64,000 bases of DNA from Pseudomonadota bacterium (GCA_021777555.1 JAJYDK010000004.1:1-64000), one strand, 5' to 3'; counted from the stretch's first letter, positions 9,171 through 18,115 are shown. A program made the numbers and translations. The notes: generated by a model not told the origin, from the letters alone.

Positions 9171-9947
9171 TCACTGGGATGCGCGGGCCGCGGCGGAGCC
9201 GATGAGTTCCCGGTGGTGGCGCAGGACTTCATCGCGCAGCAGCTCGATCTCCGGGCCGCTGTGGCGGCGGTTGCGCGCGAGGCTCACCGCAACCTCGCCC
9301 ACCACGTGGGCCGGCGGAGCGGAGAGCAGCACGAGACGGTCGGCGAGCACCAGCGCCTCACGCAGGTCGTGCGTGACGAACAACACCGTGGTGGGCCGGG
9401 CGCGCCACAGCGTGAGCAGGAGCTCGCGCAGCTGCTCCACCGTATCGTGATCGAGCGACACGAAGGGCTCGTCCATGAGCAGCAGGTCCGGCTCGATCGC
9501 AAAGGCGCGCGCGATCGCCACCCGGCGGCTCATTCCGACCGACAGCTGTGGTGGATACAGATCCTGCGCCCCGGCGAGGCCGACCGCCGTCAGCATGTCC
9601 CTGACGATGGCATCGGCGCGATCCGGTGGCAGCACCAGCGCGATGTTCTCGTAGACGGTGCGCCAGGGAAGCAGCCGCGGCTCCTGAAAGACGTAGCCCA
9701 CCCGCGCCGGGTGGCCGTCGGGGCGCGGCGCAAGACTCACCTGACCGACATAATCACGATCGAGCCCGGCCACGATATTGAGGAACGTCGTCTTGCCGCA
9801 GCCCGAGGGACCGACGAGAGCGACGAGCTCGCCCGCGGCGAGCTGGAGCGTGAGGCCTGCGAGGGCCTCGTGAGACGCTGCGCCGCGCGCCCGCGCATAG
9901 CGCTTCTCGCGGATGTCGGCGAGCAGGGCCGGCGTCACGGGCGCCAT
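9171..9947 (-). CDS. NitT/TauT-type ABC transporter ATP-binding protein
   Basis: The 258-residue ATPase has Walker A GPSGCGKTT, Q-loop VFQEPRLLPW, Walker B LLLMDEPF and an H-loop in FVTHDLREAL. The signature loop is LSVGM rather than LSGGQ, a mild deviation. The ATG at 9947 is chosen because it removes a non-homologous extension and leaves a 13-bp overlap with the permease gene upstream. With the permease and binding protein it forms a nitrate/sulfonate/taurine-family importer; the ligand is unknown. Confidence 0.88.
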   Translation of the reverse strand: MAPVTPALLADIREKRYARARGAASHEALAGLTLQLAAGELVALVGPSGCGKTTFLNIVAGLDRDYVGQVSLAPRPDGHPARVGYVFQEPRLLPWRTVYENIALVLPPDRADAIVRDMLTAVGLAGAQDLYPPQLSVGMSRRVAIARAFAIEPDLLLMDEPFVSLDHDTVEQLRELLLTLWRARPTTVLFVTHDLREALVLADRLVLLSAPPAHVVGEVAVSLARNRRHSGPEIELLRDEVLRHHRELIGSAAARASQ

Positions 9948-10714
9948 CGTCCGGCGCGCCGCTCGAGCGGCTGAAAGAGCACCCACTCGATCAGCTGGAT
10001 GACCGCCACGAAGGCGATGGTGTAGGCGAGGATGCCCGTCACGTCGAACTGCTGGAAGTAGAGCTGGATCTCGAAGCCGACGCCGTTGCTGCGCCCGAGG
10101 AGCTCGACGATCAGCACGATCTTCCACACCAGCGCGAGGCCCGAGCGGGCGGCCGCGAACAGATAGGGGTAGAGCTGCGGCAGGATCACGTGCCGAAGCG
10201 TCCGCCATCGACCGACATGAAAGCTCTGCGCCATCTGCGAATAGCTCCGATCGAGCGCGCGGGCGCCTTCGCGCAGCGTCACGGCGACGGCCGGGATCTT
10301 GTTGACCGCCACGGCGCCGATCGCCGCCGCCTCGGTGAGCCCGAACCAGACATAGGCCAGCACGATGATGACGAGCGCCGGGAGGTTCAGCAGCAACACG
10401 AGCCAGCTGTCGAACAGGACGTCCAGGGTCTTCGAGCGGCCCATCGCGATGCCGATCGCGGTGCCGACGGCCATCGCCACGAGAAAGGCGGCGGCCACCC
10501 GCGCCAGGGTGATGCCGAGATTGAAGGGCAGCGAGCCATCGGCGCACAGGCGCACGAGCTCGATGAACACGGCGCCCGCCGAAGGCAGCATGCGGCTGTG
10601 CAGCGCCTCGGCGGTGAGCTGCCAGATTGCGATGAGCAGGGCGATCGAGCCGATGCGCTGCGCCAGCGGGAAAGCCCGCAGCCAGGAGGCGCGCTGCGCG
10701 GCGCTCGAGCTCAT
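9935..10714 (-). CDS. NitT/TauT-type ABC transporter permease
   Basis: 259 residues with about six membrane segments and the coupling-helix region of BPD-type permeases (EGARALDRSYSQMAQSF followed by ILPQLYPYLFAAARSGLALVW). It overlaps the ATPase gene by 13 bp and begins directly after the binding-protein gene ends at 10715. This is a normal importer permease length. The substrate cannot be told from sequence. Confidence 0.88.
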   Translation of the reverse strand: MSSSAAQRASWLRAFPLAQRIGSIALLIAIWQLTAEALHSRMLPSAGAVFIELVRLCADGSLPFNLGITLARVAAAFLVAMAVGTAIGIAMGRSKTLDVLFDSWLVLLLNLPALVIIVLAYVWFGLTEAAAIGAVAVNKIPAVAVTLREGARALDRSYSQMAQSFHVGRWRTLRHVILPQLYPYLFAAARSGLALVWKIVLIVELLGRSNGVGFEIQLYFQQFDVTGILAYTIAFVAVIQLIEWVLFQPLERRAGRWRP

Positions 10715-11689
10715 TCAGTAACGCACCGAATCGAGGAACGTGCCGGGCTGCAGGGTGGGGCTCGAGCCGACCAGCGTCCTGCCCCCGACGCGGGCGAACA
10801 GCGCGTAGAGGGCCTCGGCCTCATGGCGCTCACGCTGGCCCCAGTGCAGTGGAATGCCGGCCCGGAAACCCTTGCGCAGCGCCGCGAGCTCCGCGGGGTC
10901 GCGCGTCCCGGTCCTCGGTCCGAGCCAGCGCCACTCGGCATTCGATGTCGCGAGGATCGACTCCGCCTGACGCGTGGCGCGCACGAAGCCGGCCAGCGCG
11001 CGCGGATGCGCCCGCGCCCAGCGATCGGACACGACATACCCCACGAGCGGGATCGGGACTTTGAAGCCGAGCTTGCGCAGCGCGTCGCTCATCGGCAGGA
11101 CCACCGGAAGGCCCCGGCTCGTCAGCTGCGCAGCGAAGTTCCAGTACGTCAGCACCGCATCGAGGCGGCCCGCCAGGAGCTCCTGATTGAGCAGGGGCGG
11201 GGCGCCGAATGAGATTCGCGCATCGCGTGCGAGGTCGATGTGCCGCTCGCGCGCGAGCGCCTGCAGGATCACCCAGCTCTTATCGAGCGGACTGCCGGCC
11301 ACGCCGAGCCGGCGATGGCGCAGGTCGGCGAGGCGATGGATCGGCGCACCGCGTGCGGCCACCAGCGCGCCGAGGTCGGTCGAGAACGGAAAGAACGTCC
11401 AGTGCGCGCCGGCGGCGCGCTCACGGGAAACCCACAGCCAGTCCGACACCGCGCAATCGACGCGCCCGGCCTGCAGCGCCACCAGGGTCGCCGGAGCGCT
11501 CGCCAGCGCCAACTTGTCGATGCGGATGCCGTTCGCCCTGTCGAGTCCGTGATGCGCGATGACATCCATCACCCAGTTCACGGTGCCGAATTTCAAGACC
11601 GCGATGCGCAGCGTGGGTGCCGCCCGCGCCACCCCGGGCCCGAGGGCGGCCACGAGAAGCAGGACGATATATCGGCGGACGCAGCGCAA
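10715..11689 (-). CDS. NitT/TauT-type ABC transporter substrate-binding protein
   Basis: First gene of the three-gene importer operon. From a TTG at 11689 (GGGGGA about 9 bases upstream) the 324-residue product begins with a textbook signal peptide (YIVLLLVAALGPGVARA). An ATG at 11764 would add 25 residues. The mature part (LRIAVLKFGTVNWVMDVI, APATLVALQAGRVDCAVSDWLW) is the NMT1/SsuA-like fold used for taurine, sulfonates, nitrate or pyrimidine precursors. Its location between PQQ-system genes suggests a link to alcohol metabolism, but that is only context. Confidence 0.82.
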   Translation of the reverse strand: MRCVRRYIVLLLVAALGPGVARAAPTLRIAVLKFGTVNWVMDVIAHHGLDRANGIRIDKLALASAPATLVALQAGRVDCAVSDWLWVSRERAAGAHWTFFPFSTDLGALVAARGAPIHRLADLRHRRLGVAGSPLDKSWVILQALARERHIDLARDARISFGAPPLLNQELLAGRLDAVLTYWNFAAQLTSRGLPVVLPMSDALRKLGFKVPIPLVGYVVSDRWARAHPRALAGFVRATRQAESILATSNAEWRWLGPRTGTRDPAELAALRKGFRAGIPLHWGQRERHEAEALYALFARVGGRTLVGSSPTLQPGTFLDSVRY

Positions 11690-12002
11690 CGGTCGTGTTC
11701 CCCCGCGGGCCAGTGGCCCTTGCTGATGTGCCGCCCAGGATCGTGCATCGCCGCAACAGGCCATACAAGCCCTGCTGCGGCGGGCCGAGCGCATTATGGC
11801 ATACTGTTCCCGATACGACACAGATCGGCCCGCCGCGGGGATCGGCCCCTGCTTTCGAATGAGCCGTTGGCGGGCCGGGGGGAATTGTTGTCCAATGCCT
11901 GATGGCGAGCCGCGGCGCCGCGTGTCTGGGTCCGACCCGTGTGCCGGGCGCCCGAGGGCGCCCCGGGCGGCGGCGTTGTCGGCCGTGAGGCGATGAGGCG
12001 CG
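11690..12002. other. Divergent intergenic region between the importer and the PedC-type exporter operons
   Basis: About 310 bp with no convincing coding signal; the minus-strand reading frame stays open here but lacks family similarity. A TGTTCC element followed by GACACAG (11805-11823) weakly resembles the near-palindromes at 281 and 16094, with different spacing. No clear promoter was found on either strand. Confidence 0.35.
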
Positions 12003-12794
12003 ATGCTGGAGGTCAAAACACAGACGGGGGACGCAAGCGCCGCGGGTCCATCGGCCCGGGAGGCGCCACCGCTCGTCGTCGAGGGACTCAGTCACGCGTT
12101 CGGCAAGCGGCAGGCCCTGCGAGAGGTATCCTTCCAACTCGAGCGCGGCGACCGGACGATGCTGCTCGGTCTCAATGGCGCGGGCAAGACGACGCTCTTC
12201 TCGCTCATCACCCGCCTGTACAATCATCGCGGCGGCTCGATCCGGATCTTCGGGTGGGAGATCCAGCGCAAACCCTCGGAGGCGCTCGCCCGGCTCGGCG
12301 TCGTGTTCCAGCTGCCGACCCTCGATCTCGAGCTCTCGGTCGCGCAGAATCTCTTCTATCATGCCGCCCTGCACGGCCTGCCGCGCCGTGAGGCCGCGAC
12401 GCGCTTGAAGCGCGAGATCGAGCGCGTCGGACTGACCGATCGGCTCCGCGAGAATGCGCGCACATTGAGCGGCGGCCAGCGGCGTCGCGTGGAGATCGCG
12501 CGTGCCCTGATCCATCGGCCGAAGCTGCTGCTCCTCGATGAGCCGACGGTGGGGTTGGATGTCGCGAGCCGGCAGTTCCTGCTCGATCATGTCCGCATGC
12601 TGTGTCGCGAAGAGGGGCTCGCGGCCCTGTGGGCGACGCACCTGATCGATGAGGTGGATGACGAGGCGCGCGTGATCGTGCTGCACCGGGGCCAGGTCCT
12701 CGCCGAAGGGCCGGTGCCGGAGGTGATCCGCCGCGCGAATGCCACATCGATGCGCGAGGCGTTCGATAAGCTGACCGGCGAGCGCCTCGAATGA
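12003..12794 (+). CDS. ABC transporter ATP-binding protein of the PQQ-dependent alcohol dehydrogenase system
   Basis: 263 residues with Walker A GLNGAGKTT, signature LSGGQRRRVEIARAL, Walker B LLLLDEPT and H-loop ATHLIDEV, as in DrrA/NodI-like exporters. The PQQ-associated subfamily of this ATPase is found with the PedC permease. It overlaps the permease gene by 4 bp (ATGA), so the two are translationally coupled. It probably powers export or cell-envelope delivery of an unknown compound needed for alcohol oxidation. Confidence 0.85.
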   Translation: MLEVKTQTGDASAAGPSAREAPPLVVEGLSHAFGKRQALREVSFQLERGDRTMLLGLNGAGKTTLFSLITRLYNHRGGSIRIFGWEIQRKPSEALARLGVVFQLPTLDLELSVAQNLFYHAALHGLPRREAATRLKREIERVGLTDRLRENARTLSGGQRRRVEIARALIHRPKLLLLDEPTVGLDVASRQFLLDHVRMLCREEGLAALWATHLIDEVDDEARVIVLHRGQVLAEGPVPEVIRRANATSMREAFDKLTGERLE

Positions 12795-13597
12795 AGCCTG
12801 TCCATTACTACCGCTGCATGCGCGGCATCGTGTGGCGCGAGGCGTTGCGCTTCCTCAACCAGCGCGGCAGGTTTCTCGCGGCACTGGTGCGGCCGCTGGT
12901 GTGGCTGCTCATCTTCGCCACCGGCTTTCGCTTCGTGCTCGGCGTGTCGATCATCCCGCCTTACCAGACCTACATCCCGTACCAGGTCTACATCGCACCG
13001 GGTCTCATCGGCATGATCCTGATGTTTCAAGGCATGCAGAGCTCGCTGTCGATGGTGTGGGACCGCGAGACGGGCAGCATGCGCACGCTGCTGGTGAGCC
13101 CGCTGCCGCGCTGGTACCTTCTGCTCTCGAAGCTGATCGCGGCGGTCATCGTCTCGGTGCTGCAGGCGTATGTCTTCCTGATCATCGGCTATTTCTGGGG
13201 CATTCATCCGCCGCGCTGGGGCTACCTCACGGTGCTCCCGGCCCTGATCCTCTCGGGCATGATGCTGAGCGCGCTCGGCCTGTTCCTGTCGTCGGTGATC
13301 CGCCAGCTCGAGAATTTCGCGGGCGTCATGAATTTCGTGATCTTCCCGATGTTCTTCGCCTCATCCGCGCTCTATCCGCTGTGGACCGTGAAGCAGGCGA
13401 ACGAGAAACTCTACGACATCTGCATGATGAACCCCTTCACGCATGCGGTCGAGCTGGTCCGCTTCGCGCTCTACGAGAAGTTCAACCATGTGGCATTCGC
13501 CGTGGTCGGCGGATGTCTCGTCCTCTTTGCGATCCTCGCGATCGTGGGTTACGACCCCGGGCGAGGCCTCATCGCCCGTCGCCAGGGGGGCGAGTGA
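12791..13597 (+). CDS. pedC: ABC-2 type permease, PedC-like
   Basis: 268 residues with six membrane segments and the ABC-2 hallmark RETGSMRTLLVSPLPRWYLL. Long hydrophobic stretches follow, and FPMFFASSALYPLWTV near the fifth segment. It matches the permease that accompanies phenylethanol/ethanol PQQ dehydrogenase loci (PedC). It is coupled to the ATPase by an ATGA overlap. It runs convergent with the TonB receptor gene, 27 bp away. Confidence 0.83.
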   Translation: MKPVHYYRCMRGIVWREALRFLNQRGRFLAALVRPLVWLLIFATGFRFVLGVSIIPPYQTYIPYQVYIAPGLIGMILMFQGMQSSLSMVWDRETGSMRTLLVSPLPRWYLLLSKLIAAVIVSVLQAYVFLIIGYFWGIHPPRWGYLTVLPALILSGMMLSALGLFLSSVIRQLENFAGVMNFVIFPMFFASSALYPLWTVKQANEKLYDICMMNPFTHAVELVRFALYEKFNHVAFAVVGGCLVLFAILAIVGYDPGRGLIARRQGGE

Positions 13598-13624
13598 GCC
13601 GCGCGAGGCGCGCCGCGGGCGGCC

Positions 13625-16033
13625 TCAGAAGCGGATTCTGATCCCGCCGAAGATCTCAAACGGCGCCCCCGGGCTTTCGAAGCGGTTGTTCACGCCGGGA
13701 CCGTTGGTGACGGCGTTCGCGGGAACGCCCGGCGCTCCGACGCCGGTCGGATCGCTGAGGATGCCCCAGGTCGCGTACCTGCGATCGAGGAGATTGTCGA
13801 TCGTGGCAAAGAGCTCCACGCGCCGCACGGGGTGGTAGCTCGAGTGCAGACCGATCAGGGCGTAGCCCGGAATCGGCGCCAGCTGATTGGACTCGTCTCC
13901 GACGTAGTAGACGCTGCTCACGATGTTGATGCTGGCGCCGACACTCCATCGGGGCAGCACCGAGAAGTCCGCACCGAGCTTCCAGCGGTTCTCGGGGATC
14001 CCGGGCAGATTGTCGCCGGGGCTCACCTGGATACTCCCGTTCGCAGTGCGGAACGGGTTGAAACGCGACAGGAAGCGCTGCGCGGTGAGGAATGTGGCCT
14101 TGATGAGGCTGTAGTTGGCGTACGCAGACCAGCGGGGCGCGTGGAAATCAACGCCGAGCTCCACCCCTTGCCGGCGGGTGTCACCGATATTCTGGAAGTA
14201 GCCCGAGGCGTGCGAGGTGGCGATGGCGTGGATGTCCTCATACAGCACCGTGCGGAATACACTCGCATTCCAGTCGAGCACCCCATCGAGGCCGGGCAGG
14301 CGCAGCCCGCGGCCGCGCAGGCCGAGCTCGGCCGCATGGGAGACGACCTGCGCGAGCGGCGGGTCTCCCGAGAGACTCGAGGGCAGGACGCACGGGGCGC
14401 TCGGGTCCGCGCACTCGAGCTCCCCCGGGGTCGGGGCGCGGTTGTTCACCGAGTACTGGCCGTAGACGGTGAGCGAGGGCAGGAGCCCGTAGGTGGCCCC
14501 GATCGCGGGGTTGAAGTGGACGAACCGGTTGAAGCCGTTCAGCCGCGCGCCGAGCCGGTCGGCGATGTTGTCGTGGGCCAGGTTGTAGCGTCCGCTCGCC
14601 GTGACGGCGAGGGAGCGCGTCACGTTGAACGTGTCGGTGAGGTAGGCTCCGAAACTCTTGTTCACCGAGGTGGCCGATACCGGCGTCGCATCGCTGTTCG
14701 CAATGGCGCCGGGGGAGTTCTCGGGGGTGAGGACGTAGAGGTTCGAGGGCAGCACGATCAGCTGGGGGTTGAGCCGGCCGATCTGGGCGCCCGCGTAATA
14801 GTTCGTCGAGGCATAATCCACCGCGACGCCGGCCGTGAAGTGGTTGGCGTGACCGAAGACCGCACCGCCGTTCGAGGCCTGGAGGGTGATGCCGCGGCCG
14901 AAGGAGTGCAGGAACTCGAAATCGTTCTCGCCGATGGGACGGATACCGCCGTCTGAGAGGTCCGGCAGCGGCTGGCCGGCGGAGTTGGTGAGGGGGATGA
15001 GCCCGTCGGGCTGGCAGAGGACGCCGGGCAGGCTCGTGCAGCTGGTGTACTCGGTGGTGTTGCCGTTGGTGACCTGCTGGGCGAAGTCCCGGTAATAGAG
15101 CACCGTCTGAAGCGCCCAGTGGTGGGCGAGCGCGAGCGCGCCGGTGAGGGTGAGGAATTTCAACCGGTTCTCATTCCCCTGCGGTCCGGTGAAGACGAGC
15201 GAGCGATTCACCGCGAGCTCCTGCACCGGCACCGAGCTTTGACCCTTGAGCACGTTGTCGTCCCAGGCGTAGCTCAGATCGAGCGTGCCCGCGCTCCCAT
15301 GGAGGCTCGCCACGGCGTACAGGTCGCGCAGCTGGTCGCTCGAGAAGTCGCGCCAGCCCTTCCAGTTGAGGCCGCGGCCCGCCACGTAGAAGCCGAATAT
15401 CCCGGAGTGCATGCCGTATTGGGCGCTCATCTGCTGCCGGTGAAACGAGCCGCCCGAGAGCTCCAGGTCCCCGCCCCGGTGGGTGAAGCCGTTCTTCATG
15501 GTGACGGAGATCGCGCCGCCGAGGGCGTTGAGTCCGTAGACCGCGCTCGAGCTCGTCACTTCGACCCGCTGGATCGCGGTGGGCAGGATGAGATCCCAGT
15601 CCACGGTGTCGCCGAACGCCTCGTTGACCCGCACGCCGTCGACGTACACGGCGAGGCCCTCGGGCGTTCCGGCCACCGAGGAGGCCTCGAACCCCCGATA
15701 CAGGATGTCCGGCTGGAACGGATCGACGATGTTGTCGTTCACGTTGATGCTGCCGAGCCGCGAATTGAGCGCGGTGGTCAGGCTGGCCGTGCCCTGGCGG
15801 GCGAGGTCGGCGGCGGACAGGAGCTGCACGTTGCCCGGGATGTCATTGAGCGGAATCTTCGAGCCGGCAAGCGGTGTCGCGCTGATCACGACCTCCTTGA
15901 GGCCTCCCGGGCCGAACGGGGAATTCGCCGCGTGAGCGGCGCCGCAACAGGCGATGAGCGCGCCGAATGTCGTGAGACCGATGGAAAGGCCGCGAGGGGA
16001 CCGGCTGCGCTTCTGAGGGTGCATCATCGGCAT
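13625..16033 (-). CDS. TonB-dependent outer-membrane receptor near the PQQ dehydrogenases
   Basis: 802 residues from the ATG at 16033; the reading frame extends further upstream, but the next residues resemble no family. A signal peptide ends near AAHAAN. A TonB-box-like stretch (LKEVVISATPL) follows, then the plug domain (DIPGNVQLLSAADL, YRGFEASSVAGTPEGLAVYVDGVRVN, VEVTSSSAVYGLNALGGAISV). The 22-strand barrel ends in the terminal aromatic residue typical of outer-membrane proteins (GIRIRF). It takes up a scarce ligand using TonB energy. Flanked by two lanthanide-type dehydrogenase loci, it is a candidate lanthanide or lanthanophore receptor; a general siderophore or other receptor is the alternative. 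Confidence 0.88.
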   Translation of the reverse strand: MPMMHPQKRSRSPRGLSIGLTTFGALIACCGAAHAANSPFGPGGLKEVVISATPLAGSKIPLNDIPGNVQLLSAADLARQGTASLTTALNSRLGSINVNDNIVDPFQPDILYRGFEASSVAGTPEGLAVYVDGVRVNEAFGDTVDWDLILPTAIQRVEVTSSSAVYGLNALGGAISVTMKNGFTHRGGDLELSGGSFHRQQMSAQYGMHSGIFGFYVAGRGLNWKGWRDFSSDQLRDLYAVASLHGSAGTLDLSYAWDDNVLKGQSSVPVQELAVNRSLVFTGPQGNENRLKFLTLTGALALAHHWALQTVLYYRDFAQQVTNGNTTEYTSCTSLPGVLCQPDGLIPLTNSAGQPLPDLSDGGIRPIGENDFEFLHSFGRGITLQASNGGAVFGHANHFTAGVAVDYASTNYYAGAQIGRLNPQLIVLPSNLYVLTPENSPGAIANSDATPVSATSVNKSFGAYLTDTFNVTRSLAVTASGRYNLAHDNIADRLGARLNGFNRFVHFNPAIGATYGLLPSLTVYGQYSVNNRAPTPGELECADPSAPCVLPSSLSGDPPLAQVVSHAAELGLRGRGLRLPGLDGVLDWNASVFRTVLYEDIHAIATSHASGYFQNIGDTRRQGVELGVDFHAPRWSAYANYSLIKATFLTAQRFLSRFNPFRTANGSIQVSPGDNLPGIPENRWKLGADFSVLPRWSVGASINIVSSVYYVGDESNQLAPIPGYALIGLHSSYHPVRRVELFATIDNLLDRRYATWGILSDPTGVGAPGVPANAVTNGPGVNNRFESPGAPFEIFGGIRIRF

Positions 16034-16093
16034 GGTGTACGGGAACGCGCAGGGTGCGCAAGGGAGTTTTCCCGACGGCCGCTGCGCCGCGCA

Positions 16094-16131
16094 GTGTTCC
16101 AATACGGAACGGAGCATCGCGAATGGAACAG
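16094..16131. promoter_or_regulatory. Candidate AcoR-type enhancer sites upstream of the second PQQ dehydrogenase
   Basis: GTGTTCCAATACGGAACGG (16094-16112) is a near-perfect dyad (GTTCC-5-GGAAC). A second half-site, GAATGGAACAG, follows at 16121-16131. They lie about 220 bp upstream of the -24/-12 promoter at 16312, a usual distance for sigma-54 enhancers. They are also 61 bp from the start of the divergent TonB receptor gene. The dyad shares 14 of 19 bases with the one at 281-299. Confidence 0.5.
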
Positions 16132-16311
16132 CAGGATGCGACGGAGGACTCCGTGTGTTCAGGAGCCCACTGCGCGGCGCGCTGGGCGTTCGCGTGCGGC
16201 AAGGAGCCGCAGTTTGTCCCGGATCGCCCGCGCGGCGCCCGCTGGCGAGGGCTCCGTGCCCGCATCTCATTCCAACCGAAGTCGGCCGCCGGCATCGCCT
16301 GCGCCGCACCG

Positions 16312-16327
16312 TGGCATGAGGCTTGCA
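16312..16327 (+). promoter_or_regulatory. Sigma-54 (-24/-12) promoter of the second PQQ dehydrogenase
   Basis: TGGCATGAGGCTTGCA has GG and GC separated by exactly 10 bases and differs from the TGGCAC-N5-TTGCA consensus at one position only. Transcription should begin near 16338, giving a leader of about 65 bases to the ATG at 16403. An AcoR-type activator is encoded downstream at 18729. Confidence 0.78.
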
Positions 16328-16402
16328 CACTGACCCACCCAGACGGGCCGCGCGCAAGCCGGTCCCGGTCGTACAACCTTAGAACCGAGGGGAACAACGA
16401 GT

Positions 16403-18115
16403 ATGACCAGGTTTCAAGCCTTCCTTCCGCGGCGCTGCCTGTGGCGGATCGTCCTCTCCGCGGTCCTGCTGGGGCCGGCCGCGGGAGCCATCGCCGCCGG
16501 CTATCCGGTAGTCACCAACGCACGGCTGCTGCACGCCGCGAGCGACAACGGCTGGCTGATGTTCCTTCGCGACTATACCGGTGACAGTTATGCGCCGTTC
16601 CGCGAGATCAGTACGCGCAACGTGTCCGGCCTGAAGCCGGCGTGGGATTACAAGATCGGCATGAGGCAAGGCTTCGAAGGGTCCCCGATCGTCAATGGCC
16701 GCTACATGTTCGTCACGACGCCGAAGGATCACCTGATCGCCTTCGATGCGGTGACGGGCAAGGTGCTCTGGAAGTACCAGAAGAGCCTGGCCGGCGTCGG
16801 ACTGAAGACGGTGTGCTGCGACGTGGTCAACCGGGGTGTGGCGCTCTACGGGAACAACGTGTACATGGCGACACTGGACAATTACGTTGTCGCACTGAAC
16901 GCGCAGACCGGCAAGGTCGTGTGGCAGAAGCAGATCAAGCCGGCGGATGTGGGATATGCGATGACGCTGGCGCCACTTACTCTCGAGGGCATGGTGATCG
17001 TTGGAACCTCGGGTGGCGAGTACGGCGCGCGCGACTTCGTCGTGGCGCTCGATGCCAACACCGGACGCGAGATCTGGCGCCAGTACACGGTCCCCTCGCC
17101 CGGGCAGCCGGGCAGCGATACCTGGCCCAAGGGCAAGATTTACCGGCACGGTGGCGGGTCGGCATGGCTCACGGGCACCTATGATCCCTCGAGCAACACC
17201 CTGTTCTGGGGAGGAGGGAATCCCGGGCCGTGGCTCGCCAGGCTTCGCCCCGGCAAGAACCTGTTCACGGATTCCCTGCAGGCGTTCAATCCGCGCACCG
17301 GCCAGCGCAAGTGGTACTACCAGTACACGCCGCATGACTCCTGGGATTACGATGGCGTCAACACGCCGATGATCACCAGCCTGACTTACCACGGCAGGCG
17401 CTACCAGGCCATCGTCCATGCCGACCGCAACGGCTGGCTGTATGTCATCGACCGTCGCACGCACAAGCTGATCTACGCGGTGCCCTTTGCCCACGCCATC
17501 TCGCTCGCAGGCTTTCGCGACGGCCTGCCCTACACGGACGATGCGGTGCGGCCGGCGGTGGGGAAGCAGATCTTCACGTGCCCGAGCTTCCTCGGCGGCA
17601 AGAACTGGTGGCCGGCGTCGGTCGATCCCGCCACGCACATGGTGTACGTGCCGACGATCCATACCTGCATGACCATGAAGGGTGCCCCGACGTTCTACAA
17701 GCCGGGTCTGCCCTATCTCGGGGAGACCTTCAAGGTCGTGCACGACCCGAACGACTCGAATTGGGGTGCCCTGCAGGCATTCGATCTCGATACCGGCAAG
17801 CGGGCATGGAACCGCGAGACCCGGCTCCCCTGGGATGCGGGCGCGATGAGCACCGCCGGCGGGCTGGTGTTCAGCGGGACTCCCCAAGGACACCTTCTGG
17901 CGCTCGATGCGCGCACGGGCCAGGTGCTCTGGAAGAGCCCGAAGCTCTCCTCGGGGATCATCGCTCCGCCGGTGACCTACCGAGTCGATGGCACGCAGTA
18001 CGTGGCCATTCTCGCCGGCTGGGGTGGCGCGACTCCCATCTGGGGCGGCGACATGGTCAAAAGTGTCGCCAACATCCCGGTCGGTGGGCACCTGTACGTC
18101 TATTCTCTGAAATAG
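16403..18115 (+). CDS. PQQ-dependent alcohol dehydrogenase, lanthanide-type (PedH/ExaF-like)
   Basis: 570-residue periplasmic quinoprotein with a signal peptide (LLGPAAGAIAAGYP). It has the vicinal disulfide CC at residues 138-139 (KTVCCDVVNRG), metal-ligand stretches GGEYGARDF and GGGNPGPW, and W-D-Y-D at 314-317, where the second Asp marks lanthanide use. Tryptophan-docking repeats such as AFDAVTGKVLWKYQ and ALDARTGQVLWKS are present. GAGGGG precedes the ATG. It is followed 7 bp later by a cytochrome c gene. Only moderately similar to the enzyme at 2533, so it probably has a different alcohol range. Confidence 0.9.
   Translation: MTRFQAFLPRRCLWRIVLSAVLLGPAAGAIAAGYPVVTNARLLHAASDNGWLMFLRDYTGDSYAPFREISTRNVSGLKPAWDYKIGMRQGFEGSPIVNGRYMFVTTPKDHLIAFDAVTGKVLWKYQKSLAGVGLKTVCCDVVNRGVALYGNNVYMATLDNYVVALNAQTGKVVWQKQIKPADVGYAMTLAPLTLEGMVIVGTSGGEYGARDFVVALDANTGREIWRQYTVPSPGQPGSDTWPKGKIYRHGGGSAWLTGTYDPSSNTLFWGGGNPGPWLARLRPGKNLFTDSLQAFNPRTGQRKWYYQYTPHDSWDYDGVNTPMITSLTYHGRRYQAIVHADRNGWLYVIDRRTHKLIYAVPFAHAISLAGFRDGLPYTDDAVRPAVGKQIFTCPSFLGGKNWWPASVDPATHMVYVPTIHTCMTMKGAPTFYKPGLPYLGETFKVVHDPNDSNWGALQAFDLDTGKRAWNRETRLPWDAGAMSTAGGLVFSGTPQGHLLALDARTGQVLWKSPKLSSGIIAPPVTYRVDGTQYVAILAGWGGATPIWGGDMVKSVANIPVGGHLYVYSLK

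Noticed and set aside
11765-12016. N-terminal extension of the NitT/TauT binding protein to 12016
   Set aside because: Residues before the signal peptide resemble nothing, and would run through the divergent promoter region.
16379-18091. Minus-strand 570-codon open frame opposite the second PQQ dehydrogenase
   Set aside because: Same shadow effect; no recognisable protein and full overlap with a certain gene.
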